Shown one piece after another: positions 1 through 7,018 of a stretch of 64,000 bases of DNA (positions are counted from its first letter, which is position 1; every line of letters starts with the position of its first letter). Below the pieces are notes generated by a model. The model was not told the DNA's origin. It searched no databases and saw nothing but the letters and a program-made list of their open reading frames with translations. Made by a program: the position numbers and the translations under genes. The stretch is from contig CANTXF010000044.1 in the NCBI GenBank assembly GCA_947853665.1, positions 22,514 through 86,513 of the forward strand, read 5' to 3'. The stretch is from an uncultured Deferribacterales bacterium (GTDB lineage Bacteria > Chrysiogenota > Deferribacteres > Deferribacterales > Mucispirillaceae).

Positions 1-1384
1 CGTCAGCGCCTTCTATTACGCAGCCTTTATAGTAAACGTTTTTCTTGTCGGCTGCGAAAAGCCCGCGGACCTTTATTTCCGCCGGGTCGGTTTCCGGCAG
101 AACGGTAACGCAGCCGTTTTTTACGAAAAACACGTTATACGGGTCGGCGATATAGCAGTCGCTGAATACCTTTATGCCTCGCGGCACGCAGCCGTCTATA
201 ATTTCCGGACCCCAGTAAACGTTGCTTCTGTCTTTGAAAAAACGTTTTTCTATATGCTCGAAAGAGGCGGCGTCTATATAGTCTATCCTTTTGCCTTCAA
301 AATATACGTTTTTGCCGTCCGAGCCGAAATATACCCCATCGTTTTCCCTGCCGTCGCCTACGGCGTAAAAGGCCGCAGGGTCGCACCCTTCCACGGGAGC
401 CCCGCAGTAATATACGGTTTCCCCGTCGGTGGCGTATCCGTAAGCCGGCCTTAACGCTCTGAAATTCCTGCCGCCGCATATCGGTATACCCTTAAAGTAG
501 CCTCTTTTAGCGTCCCTGGCATACTCCCAGGGGATAACGGCAAAGGTTCCCGCGTCCGCCCCTTCCATCATGTCGGAGCCGTAGTAAACCCGGTTGGCGT
601 CTTTGGCGTAGTAGCTTCCCAGGGATACGAAAGTAAAAGGGTCCGCTCCGTTTATAACGGAGCCGTATACGTTCAACACGTTTTTTCCGTCGGTAAGATA
701 AAGGGCGTCTTCCGTAAGGATATTGGGCTCTTCCGGCGTGGCGCTGAGCACGGCGCTTTCCGCTCCGTTTTCAAGGCGCTTGCCGACGATTGAGGCAAAT
801 TTTGCAGCCACTTCCGCTTCCACCTGCCCGGCGCGCTGTTTTCCGCTTTCGGCCGAATATTCCTCCAGTGCCCGGAGGTAAAGCTCGTCCAGATGCTCCG
901 GCAGAGATTTTTTACCGTCGCTTTCGCCTTTTATTTTAATCTCTTTCCGGCCTATCTCTATGAAGCAGGCCAAATTTTCCGCGTCGCCCATGGATACAGC
1001 GCATATATCCGGCTCCGCCTCTTCGCGGAAGTTTGCTGCGGAAGCTAAAACAGCCGCGCTTTCAAGGGCCTGCCGTATGCTTTCAGCCGTGAGGATTCTT
1101 ACGAATTCAAGCACGGAGTTTTTTTTGTCGTAAAGGAGTCTCATCATGTCTTTTCTGCCGCGGGGGCCGGACCGGGCCATTTCCTCCGCGAAAAAGTCCG
1201 CCGGGGAAAGGCCGTCTTTTAAGGCGCCGCGCCCGTTTAAAAATTCTTCGAAAACCTGCGTGAAGGCGGAACCGCTTTCCGTGTACGTTACCCTTTCGGG
1301 GGCGGCTATGCCGGATGCAAGCCACGAGGCGTACATGGTTTCCCGTATTTTCACTTTACCTATAACGAACCATTTGTTTGACAT
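1..1384 (-). CDS. DKNYY-repeat family protein (3' end beyond window)
   Basis: An open frame runs without a stop from an ATG at 1384 to the left edge, giving at least 461 residues. The N-terminal part (about residues 1-220) is a charged region with no recognised domain. From about residue 225 onward the frame repeats short units of the type 'AKDANRVYYGSDMMEGAD', 'SDGKNVYFEGKRID', 'FKDRSNVYWG' and 'ADKKNVYYKGCVIEGAD'. This D-K-N-x-Y-Y pattern defines the DKNYY family, whose function is not established. No signal peptide is visible, so it may be cytoplasmic. A GGGGCG lies just before the start. The family call is firm from the repeats; the role is unknown. Confidence 0.8.
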   Translation of the reverse strand, partial: MSNKWFVIGKVKIRETMYASWLASGIAAPERVTYTESGSAFTQVFEEFLNGRGALKDGLSPADFFAEEMARSGPRGRKDMMRLLYDKKNSVLEFVRILTAESIRQALESAAVLASAANFREEAEPDICAVSMGDAENLACFIEIGRKEIKIKGESDGKKSLPEHLDELYLRALEEYSAESGKQRAGQVEAEVAAKFASIVGKRLENGAESAVLSATPEEPNILTEDALYLTDGKNVLNVYGSVINGADPFTFVSLGSYYAKDANRVYYGSDMMEGADAGTFAVIPWEYARDAKRGYFKGIPICGGRNFRALRPAYGYATDGETVYYCGAPVEGCDPAAFYAVGDGRENDGVYFGSDGKNVYFEGKRIDYIDAASFEHIEKRFFKDRSNVYWGPEIIDGCVPRGIKVFSDCYIADPYNVFFVKNGCVTVLPETDPAEIKVRGLFAADKKNVYYKGCVIEGAD

Positions 1385-1474
1385 TTTCGCCCCGTTTTTC
1401 GCAGCGCGCGTAAAATATGGTGTACGGATTATTTTATTTATGCTATCACATATCCTGCGGTTTGAAAATACCTC

Positions 1475-1520
1475 TTGAAAGAGATTTTGATTTATTATAA
1501 TAAAAATACCAGAATCTGGT
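1475..1520 (+). promoter_or_regulatory. Putative promoter with palindromic operator before the DUF2155 lipoprotein
   Basis: TTGAAA (1475-1480) and TATAAT (1496-1501) are separated by a short 15-bp spacer. A perfect 6-bp inverted repeat around one central base, ACCAGA-A-TCTGGT, lies at 1508-1520 over the expected transcription start, where a repressor could bind. The spacer is sub-optimal, so confidence is limited. Confidence 0.35.
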
Positions 1521-1547
1521 TAAAATAACTTTGGAGATATTTTAATT

Positions 1548-2060
1548 ATGAAAACATTTTTAATCGCAGCATTATCGTCTCTGGTTCTTTTCGCCTGCTC
1601 CCAGAACGCCGGCAAAAAGGAAGGCACCGTGGTTCAGGCCCCCGCGGCGGAACAGAAGGCGGATGGCGGCCAGCCAGCGAAAACCTCTTCCATGATGCCT
1701 ATGGACCCGGACAAGCTCATCCCGGAGGTGGCGGCAAAATACAGCGGAGTTACCGTTTCCGTTATTAAAAAGGCGGATAACAGCAGCTCCGAGATCGTCG
1801 TTCCTTTTTCGCAGAAGGTAGCTATCGAGGGCACGCCCCTTTCCGTAGAGGTTTTCAGCCTGTTTCCCGAATTTAAGATGGTTGAGGGCGGGGTGACCAA
1901 CACCTCCATGGAGGAGACCAACCCCGGAGCCAAGGTAAAAATATATAAAGACGGCAAGGAAGTTTTCAACGGCTGGCTTTTCCAGAGCTTTCCCGGCATG
2001 CACGGCTTCGACGACCCCGAGTTCGATGTTATAATGGTAAATTCCGTTCTGAAAAAATAA
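1548..2060 (+). CDS. DUF2155-family lipoprotein
   Basis: The 170-residue protein has a lipoprotein signal peptide: a short Lys N-terminus, a hydrophobic stretch, and a lipobox ending LFAC with Cys at about residue 17. An Ala/Lys/Pro linker follows. The C-terminal region (about 60-170) contains 'FNGWLFQSFPGMHGFDDPEFDV', split here as FNGWLFQSFP and a following FDDPEFDV, which matches the conserved end of DUF2155 proteins (a W-L-F ... P ... F-x-x-P-x-[YF]-D-V pattern). Family function is unknown; the location is probably the periplasmic face of a membrane. It is a single-gene unit closed by a strong terminator. Confidence 0.75.
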   Translation: MKTFLIAALSSLVLFACSQNAGKKEGTVVQAPAAEQKADGGQPAKTSSMMPMDPDKLIPEVAAKYSGVTVSVIKKADNSSSEIVVPFSQKVAIEGTPLSVEVFSLFPEFKMVEGGVTNTSMEETNPGAKVKIYKDGKEVFNGWLFQSFPGMHGFDDPEFDVIMVNSVLKK

Positions 2061-2070
2061 TCTCCTTACA

Positions 2071-2095
2071 AGCCCGCTTTCCGGCGGGCTTTTTT
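2071..2095 (+). terminator. Intrinsic terminator after the DUF2155 lipoprotein
   Basis: AGCCCGC and GCGGGCT form a perfect 7-bp stem around a 6-nt loop, followed directly by a run of six T. Confidence 0.9.
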
Positions 2096-2159
2096 CTGGA
2101 CAATCATCTTTTTGAATGTTAATATAATTGTATAAGTGTTAATATACACAGTTTTTGTG

Positions 2160-2188
2160 TTATCGTTTGGTTTATTGTATTTTATAAT
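2160..2188 (+). promoter_or_regulatory. Possible promoter of the receiver-domain gene
   Basis: A consensus TATAAT lies at 2183-2188 with TTATCG 17 bp upstream at 2160-2165. The -35 match is weak, and the transcript would start only a few bases before the ATG at 2201, implying a near-leaderless mRNA. The surroundings are very AT-rich. Confidence 0.35.
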
Positions 2189-2200
2189 GGCGGTGCGGTT

Positions 2201-2815
2201 ATGGACGACACTGACAGCAAGCTTAAAGACGCTTTAAAAGAGGTCGTGGTTCTTTATGTGGAAGACGAGGAAGAGATCAGGAATCTGGCTTCCAGATATT
2301 TAAGCCGGTCCGTTCCCAATCTGCTTGTGGCCGGAAGCGGGGAGGAGGCCCTGCGTATATCCGGCGGAAAGGACATAGACATACTCGTAACCGATATAAA
2401 CATGAAAACCATGGACGGGGCGGAGCTTGCCATAAAGATAAAGGAGCGCAACCCGTCCTGCTATATAATATTTTCCACCGCTTGCTCCAATACGGACAGG
2501 CTTATGCAGGCCGTGGACATAAACGTGGACAAATATATGGTAAAGCCCATAGATTTGAAGGAGTTGGCGGATTCCATAGGGTTGTTTGCCGAGCGGGTGT
2601 TCATGGTAAAGCATCTGGAAGACGGCGGCGACCCTAGCTGCTGCGAGGTGATTTCCGGCGACGTATATAAAACCCTTAACGAAGCCTTATCTCATATTGA
2701 CGAAGGCATGGCGGGCCTTTCCGGCGAAAGGCAGTCGGAAAATCTCATAAAGTGCGTGCGCGGCTTCGAGGCTGCCCGCTCCTGCATTGAAAAGGTTTTA
2801 AAAGAGCATTTTTAA
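2201..2815 (+). CDS. Single-domain response regulator (receiver) with C-terminal helical tail
   Basis: Of 204 residues, about 14-130 form a CheY-like receiver. The acidic pair is E21/D22, the phospho-acceptor D65 (in LVTDINM), the switch S92/T93 (IIFSTA) and the lysine K115 (YMVKP). The remaining ~75 residues hold no DNA-binding or enzymatic domain that I recognise; they could be a small helical bundle or interaction module. No kinase gene is adjacent, so the partner is elsewhere (the hybrid kinase at 43482 is a candidate only by co-occurrence). It converges with and overlaps the next gene by 4 bp. Confidence 0.85.
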   Translation: MDDTDSKLKDALKEVVVLYVEDEEEIRNLASRYLSRSVPNLLVAGSGEEALRISGGKDIDILVTDINMKTMDGAELAIKIKERNPSCYIIFSTACSNTDRLMQAVDINVDKYMVKPIDLKELADSIGLFAERVFMVKHLEDGGDPSCCEVISGDVYKTLNEALSHIDEGMAGLSGERQSENLIKCVRGFEAARSCIEKVLKEHF

Positions 2816-3477
2816 AAGGGCGGGTAAACCGCCGGGAATTTTTCCGTCAGCCATTTTTCCGCTTCCTCATAGTATGGGCATACGCTTTTCAAACGGGCGT
2901 AAAAGTCTTTAGAATGGTTCATTATTTCCGTATGGACAAGTTCGTGGAGAGCTATGGCGTCTATTACGAAAAGGGGAGCCAGTATCAGCCTTTCGCTCAT
3001 GGTTATAACGCCTTTCGACGTGCAGCTTCCCCAGCGTCTTTTCGTGTTCCTTACCGCCGCTTTGGCAAATCCGAAGCCTTTTTCCTCCGCCATGTGCCGC
3101 ACTCTGGCAGGCAGCAGAAAACACGCCCGTTCCTTATAGAATTTCGCCGCTTTCTCATGCTCCGTAAGGTCTTGGCCGGAATATATTATTTTTTCTTTTT
3201 CGTTTATCTGTGTAAAACGCCCCATTGAAATAATTTTTTCAAACGTATATATTTCACCGAGATATATGAGGGAGCCTTCCGGGGCTTTAAGCCTTTTTGA
3301 GGCGTTTTCGGCTGCTGCTAGATGCTTTTCTATCCAGCTTTGCTTAAGGAGGATGAGCCGGGCGGCTTTTTCGTCCGTCCAGCTTTGCGGAACGGAGAGA
3401 ATAACCTCGCCTGAAACCGTTATCCGCAGCGCGGCCGTTTTCCTCGTTTGCCTGCGCAGGGTATAGTTTATATCCAT
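2812..3477 (-). CDS. YgjP/DUF45-type zinc metallopeptidase
   Basis: The 221-residue protein has the YgjP-like layout: a beta-rich N-terminal half with 'RRQTRKTAALRITV', the family signature 'NTKRRWGSC' near residue 145, and the zinc motif HELVH at 178-182 with a third histidine at 188 (NHSKDF). These features are typical of the DUF45/WLM-related peptidases, which are cytoplasmic and of largely uncharacterised substrate. The start is the ATG at 3477. It is divergent from the radical SAM gene to its right and overlaps the receiver gene tail-to-tail by 4 bp. Confidence 0.9.
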   Translation of the reverse strand: MDINYTLRRQTRKTAALRITVSGEVILSVPQSWTDEKAARLILLKQSWIEKHLAAAENASKRLKAPEGSLIYLGEIYTFEKIISMGRFTQINEKEKIIYSGQDLTEHEKAAKFYKERACFLLPARVRHMAEEKGFGFAKAAVRNTKRRWGSCTSKGVITMSERLILAPLFVIDAIALHELVHTEIMNHSKDFYARLKSVCPYYEEAEKWLTEKFPAVYPPF

Positions 3478-3525
3478 AGGCTTATTCAGGCATATTTCGC
3501 CGCTTTTTGCAAGGAGAAGAACCTT

Positions 3526-5238
3526 TTGTTTCTGCCTATTACCGAAAAAGAAATGCGCTCTCTCGGGTGGGAAAGGCCCGACGTTATACTCGTTTCAGGC
3601 GACGCCTATATAGACTCTCCCTTTTCCGGCACGGCGGTTATAGGCAAGTATCTTATGTCAAAGGGTTTTAAGGTGGCCGTTATCCCTCAGCCGGAAACGG
3701 GCGGCGGAAAGGATATATGCCGTTTCGGAGAGCCGGCGCTTTTTTGGGGAGTGTCCGCCGGGTGCGTAGATTCGCTTGTCGCCAATTACACGGCTTCCGG
3801 CAAGCCGCGCCGTTCGTGCGATTTTACGCCGGGAGGAGTAAACGGCAGAAGGCCGGACAGGGCTTCGATAGTATATACGGGCCTTATAAGGCGGTTTTAT
3901 AAAAATACCGTTCCCATAGTGCTGGGCGGCATAGAGGCCAGCCTGCGCCGCATCGCCCATTACGATTTTAAAACGGATAAAATACGCCGCAGCCTCCTTT
4001 TTGACGCCAAGGCGGATATAATAAGCTATGGAATGGGCGAAGCCTCCGTGCTGGAGCTTGCCCGCGCTTTGAAGGAAGGCAGGGACTGGCGCGATATAAG
4101 GGGCATCTGCTTCGTGTCCGGCCGTAAGCCTGATGGGGCCGTGGAGCTGCCTTCATACGAGGAGGCGGCCGCGGATAAGGCGGCGTTTGCAAGGATGTTT
4201 AAAATATTCTACGATAATTCCGACCCCGTTTCGGGCGTCAGACTGGCCCAGAAAACCGGAGACAGGTACCTTGTGCAGAACGAGCCGCCTCTTATTACTG
4301 AAAAACTGCTGGACGAAATAAACGAGCTGGATTACGAGCGGGAGGCCCATCCCCTTTCCGGAGGCGAAGTAAGGGCCGCGGAGACGGTGCGGTTTTCCAT
4401 GGCGAGCCACAGAGGGTGTTTCGGCAGTTGTTCCTTCTGCGCCATAACCGTTCATCAGGGCAGGGCGGTAGTATCGAGGAGCGAGGCTTCCCTTTTAAGG
4501 GAGGCGGCGGCTTTGACCGGTAAGAAAAATTTCAGGGGAATAATAACGGACGTCGGAGGCCCTACCGCCAATATGTATAAAATGGGGTGCGAAAAAATGT
4601 CGAAATACGGCGCGTGCCGCCATAAGCGCTGCCTTTATCCGAAACCGTGCCCATCCTTGAACGTAAGCCATGAGCCTCTTATAAGGCTCCTTGAAAAAAT
4701 ATCTTCCCTCAAGGGCGTAAGAAAGGTGTTCGCCGCTTCCGGAGTAAGGCCGGATATTGCCGCGGCGGACGCGGAGCACGGCGGGGCTTATATAGAGGCG
4801 CTGGCCCGCCGCCATGTTTCCGGCCAGTTGAAGCTGGCCCCGGAAAGCGCCGATAAGCGCACTCTTGCCCAGATGAAGAAGCCGGGGACGGAGAGCTTTA
4901 AGGATTTTATCAGGGTATACGGAGAGGCTTCCCGACGCGCGGGTAAAAACCAGTTTATAACCTGCTACTTTATGGCGGCCCATCCCGGCTGCGGCATGGC
5001 CGGTATGGAAAGAACCAGGGATTTCGTAAAAAAGTATCTTTCCTTTTCTCCGGAGCAGGTGCAGATATTTACGCCTACTCCGTCTACATGGTCTTCATGC
5101 GTGTATTATACAGGCTTTGGAGAGGACGGGGAGCCCGTTTTTTCCGTTAAGGACACGGCGGAAAAGATCCGCCAGAAGGCCGTTCTTATCCCGGAAAAGG
5201 CTAAAGCCGGAGGCGCCGGAAGAGGCAGGCGTAAATAA
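3526..5238 (+). CDS. YgiQ-family radical SAM protein
   Basis: This encodes a B12-independent-looking radical SAM protein of the YgiQ/UPF0313 family. It opens with 'MFLPITEKEMRSLGWERPD', which is typical of the family's N-terminus. The 4Fe-4S motif CFGSCSFC occupies residues 298-305, and the conserved 'LVSGDAYIDSP' and 'QLKLAPES' segments are present. Length is about 570 residues, near the family norm. I chose the TTG at 3526 because AAGGAG (3511-3516) sits correctly before it; an upstream TTG at 3448 would overlap the divergent peptidase gene. The biochemical role of the family is not settled. A terminator follows. Confidence 0.9.
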   Translation: MFLPITEKEMRSLGWERPDVILVSGDAYIDSPFSGTAVIGKYLMSKGFKVAVIPQPETGGGKDICRFGEPALFWGVSAGCVDSLVANYTASGKPRRSCDFTPGGVNGRRPDRASIVYTGLIRRFYKNTVPIVLGGIEASLRRIAHYDFKTDKIRRSLLFDAKADIISYGMGEASVLELARALKEGRDWRDIRGICFVSGRKPDGAVELPSYEEAAADKAAFARMFKIFYDNSDPVSGVRLAQKTGDRYLVQNEPPLITEKLLDEINELDYEREAHPLSGGEVRAAETVRFSMASHRGCFGSCSFCAITVHQGRAVVSRSEASLLREAAALTGKKNFRGIITDVGGPTANMYKMGCEKMSKYGACRHKRCLYPKPCPSLNVSHEPLIRLLEKISSLKGVRKVFAASGVRPDIAAADAEHGGAYIEALARRHVSGQLKLAPESADKRTLAQMKKPGTESFKDFIRVYGEASRRAGKNQFITCYFMAAHPGCGMAGMERTRDFVKKYLSFSPEQVQIFTPTPSTWSSCVYYTGFGEDGEPVFSVKDTAEKIRQKAVLIPEKAKAGGAGRGRRK

Positions 5239-5308
5239 GACGGTCGGGTCATATTTTTACTCTGGCTTTATATGTTTTTTAAAAGCTCAATGGTTTTATA
5301 TGCGGAAA

Positions 5309-5335
5309 AAGCCCGCTCTTTGTGAGCGGGCTTTT
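5309..5335 (+). terminator. Intrinsic terminator after the YgiQ gene
   Basis: GCCCGCTC (5311-5318) pairs with GAGCGGGC (5324-5331); flanking AA/TT extends the stem and a T run follows on the + strand. The A run on the other side could also serve the lipoprotein gene read from the right. Confidence 0.85.
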
Positions 5336-5369
5336 GTAAGAAGGAGAAAGATAACGATACCCGGGCTGC

Positions 5370-6875
5370 TTAAGAGGCGGGGCAGCCCAATTCTTTTTTA
5401 ATATTATTTATGACTTCCAGAGCTTTTTGCATATTGGGCTGTATTATTGTCATCATGCTGAATTCCTCCGATGTTTTGTCGAAGGTGGCGTATTGGGTCA
5501 TGGCTTCCGCTATAGAAGCGAACTGGGAAGCCACATAGTCGATTTTAGTCTGTTCCGCGGGTATCTCGCAGCCATTGAGAAACATATCGATTACCGTTGT
5601 AAAGCAGTATTTTATATTTGCGCCCGCCTGGGAGGAAACGCCTTCGGCGGGAGCGTCCTTAATGAGTTTAACGTAGGAATCAAGATACATATTCAGAACA
5701 GGCACGTTGTTGAATTCCTTTATAAGGTTCGTTTTTGCTTCTTCGTCGGAAAAGAAAACGTCCGTTACGGAGGATTTGAACGACGCCGCGTCTTTTTCAA
5801 AGTCGGCGTAGGAGAAGCCTTTTGCTTTAAGGGCGGACGCTACTACCGGCGCGTATTGCCTGTTAAGTGCCGCCGGGTCGAACAGGGGTTTTTCCGCTCC
5901 GTTATCCAGCATAGCCTGAAAAAAGGCCTGGCCGTTTTCCTTGGGCGTCTGGGCTGCGTCGCCGCCGGGGAAGCCGTCCAGAAGCTTTATGAACATGGAG
6001 GGAAAAGCCTGCATAACAAAATCCGTCTCAGGAGTTTCTTCCCCGCCTCCGGATGTGCCGCCTGAGTTTTTCACTATTTCCTCTATGGCGCTTACGAAAG
6101 TAAGAAGGGCCGTATAATTGCCGTCGGGGGCCAGCACATTCATGACTTTGAATTCCGTATTGGGCTTATCGTAAGTAGTATAGAGCTTCGTTACGTCGTT
6201 AAGGCCGTATAATGTCTGGGATATACCGGATATTACGCCTGTTTCGGCCGGTATGGAGTTGTTTACGTTATCAAGATAGCCGGGCAGGTTGGCGAAAAGA
6301 TACACGATGTTTTCTCTCGCGTTTTGGGAAAGCTGCTCCGGGGTCCCTTGGAGCCTGGCGGAATAGTCGTTTGCCAGAAGTATTATTGAATCGGAGTTTT
6401 TATTAATAGTTTTAAGCGAGTTTAAAAGCTTCGTGCCATCCGTCCCGCTCATAAAGGCAGTCATAACCGTCTGGATGAACGTGTTTGAGTTTACGTCCAG
6501 ATTGGAGTAAACGGTTAATTCCGCCGAAACGGAGCTGCCCGCTATTATATGCGCCATGGCGGAGGCTGTTTCCGCGTTGGTTACTTCCCCTATGCCGACG
6601 GCCGCAGGCATCTGACCCTTGCCTGTAATGTTGCGGATAAGAGCCACGACATTCTCTTTGGCCTGCTGGCTCATGCCCTCCGCGGGGATTCCCGTAACGT
6701 GAACTGCGTACGAATCGTAAAAGGCGCTTTCTACCGTTTCCTGAGGGTCGGTGGGAACGGTGGTCTCTCCACCCTCCCCAGGAGTTACGCCTGTGATTGA
6801 GTTATTGTCGGAGCTGCTGGAACATCCGATAAGGGCTAACATACATACAGATAAAACTAACAGAATTTTTTTCAT
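5370..6875 (-). CDS. Lipoprotein with three internal repeats, probably iron-regulated
   Basis: This 501-residue protein has a lipoprotein signal (ALIGC, Cys18) and then a Ser/Gly/Thr linker. I do not recognise a known family. Three related segments can be seen: around 62 (IPAEGMSQQAKENVVAL), 177 (GTPEQLSQNARENIVYLF) and 407 (DAPAEGVSSQAGANIKYCF). At least two of them continue into a shared tail of the type Y-x-x-x-D-K-x-x-x-E-F-x-x-M (about 234-245 and 462-474). A 'GGTSGGGEE' linker at about 271 divides the protein. The start is the ATG at 6875, preceded by GGAGGG. Two Fur-box-like sites lie immediately upstream, and a TonB receptor with the same sites is next door, so a role in iron or heme capture at the cell surface is plausible but unproven. 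Confidence 0.7.
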   Translation of the reverse strand: MKKILLVLSVCMLALIGCSSSSDNNSITGVTPGEGGETTVPTDPQETVESAFYDSYAVHVTGIPAEGMSQQAKENVVALIRNITGKGQMPAAVGIGEVTNAETASAMAHIIAGSSVSAELTVYSNLDVNSNTFIQTVMTAFMSGTDGTKLLNSLKTINKNSDSIILLANDYSARLQGTPEQLSQNARENIVYLFANLPGYLDNVNNSIPAETGVISGISQTLYGLNDVTKLYTTYDKPNTEFKVMNVLAPDGNYTALLTFVSAIEEIVKNSGGTSGGGEETPETDFVMQAFPSMFIKLLDGFPGGDAAQTPKENGQAFFQAMLDNGAEKPLFDPAALNRQYAPVVASALKAKGFSYADFEKDAASFKSSVTDVFFSDEEAKTNLIKEFNNVPVLNMYLDSYVKLIKDAPAEGVSSQAGANIKYCFTTVIDMFLNGCEIPAEQTKIDYVASQFASIAEAMTQYATFDKTSEEFSMMTIIQPNMQKALEVINNIKKELGCPAS

Positions 6876-6922
6876 CAATTCCCTCCACGAAACTGATAAG
6901 GTTTATTAATTATCAAATAATT

Positions 6923-6945
6923 TTATTGATAATTGTTTTCAATAA
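6923..6945. promoter_or_regulatory. Fur-box-like palindrome, copy 1
   Basis: TTATTGATA-N5-TTTCAATAA is a 9-5-9 inverted repeat containing a 7-1-7 core close to the Fur consensus TGATAAT-N-ATTATCA. It is the proximal of two sites upstream of the repetitive lipoprotein start at 6875. Confidence 0.65.
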
Positions 6946-6947
6946 TA

Positions 6948-6970
6948 TTTTTGATAATTATTGTCAATAA
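6948..6970. promoter_or_regulatory. Fur-box-like palindrome, copy 2
   Basis: TTTTTGATA-N5-TGTCAATAA holds the core TGATAAT-T-ATTGTCA, one base from a perfect 7-1-7 Fur box. It lies directly beside copy 1, so cooperative binding could occlude the lipoprotein promoter. Confidence 0.7.
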
Positions 6971-7018
6971 GTTTTTTAATAAAAAAAATTAAAAATCGTC
7001 CGTTTTCAGCCGATATGC

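Noticed and set aside
1548..2060. Long minus-strand open frames at 1572-2003 and 1634-1999
   Set aside because: They are shadows of the DUF2155 lipoprotein, which has a lipobox, conserved motifs and a terminator on the plus strand.
3448..3525. Upstream extension of the YgiQ gene from TTG 3448
   Set aside because: It would overlap the divergent peptidase gene; TTG 3526 has a proper AAGGAG and the family-typical N-terminus.
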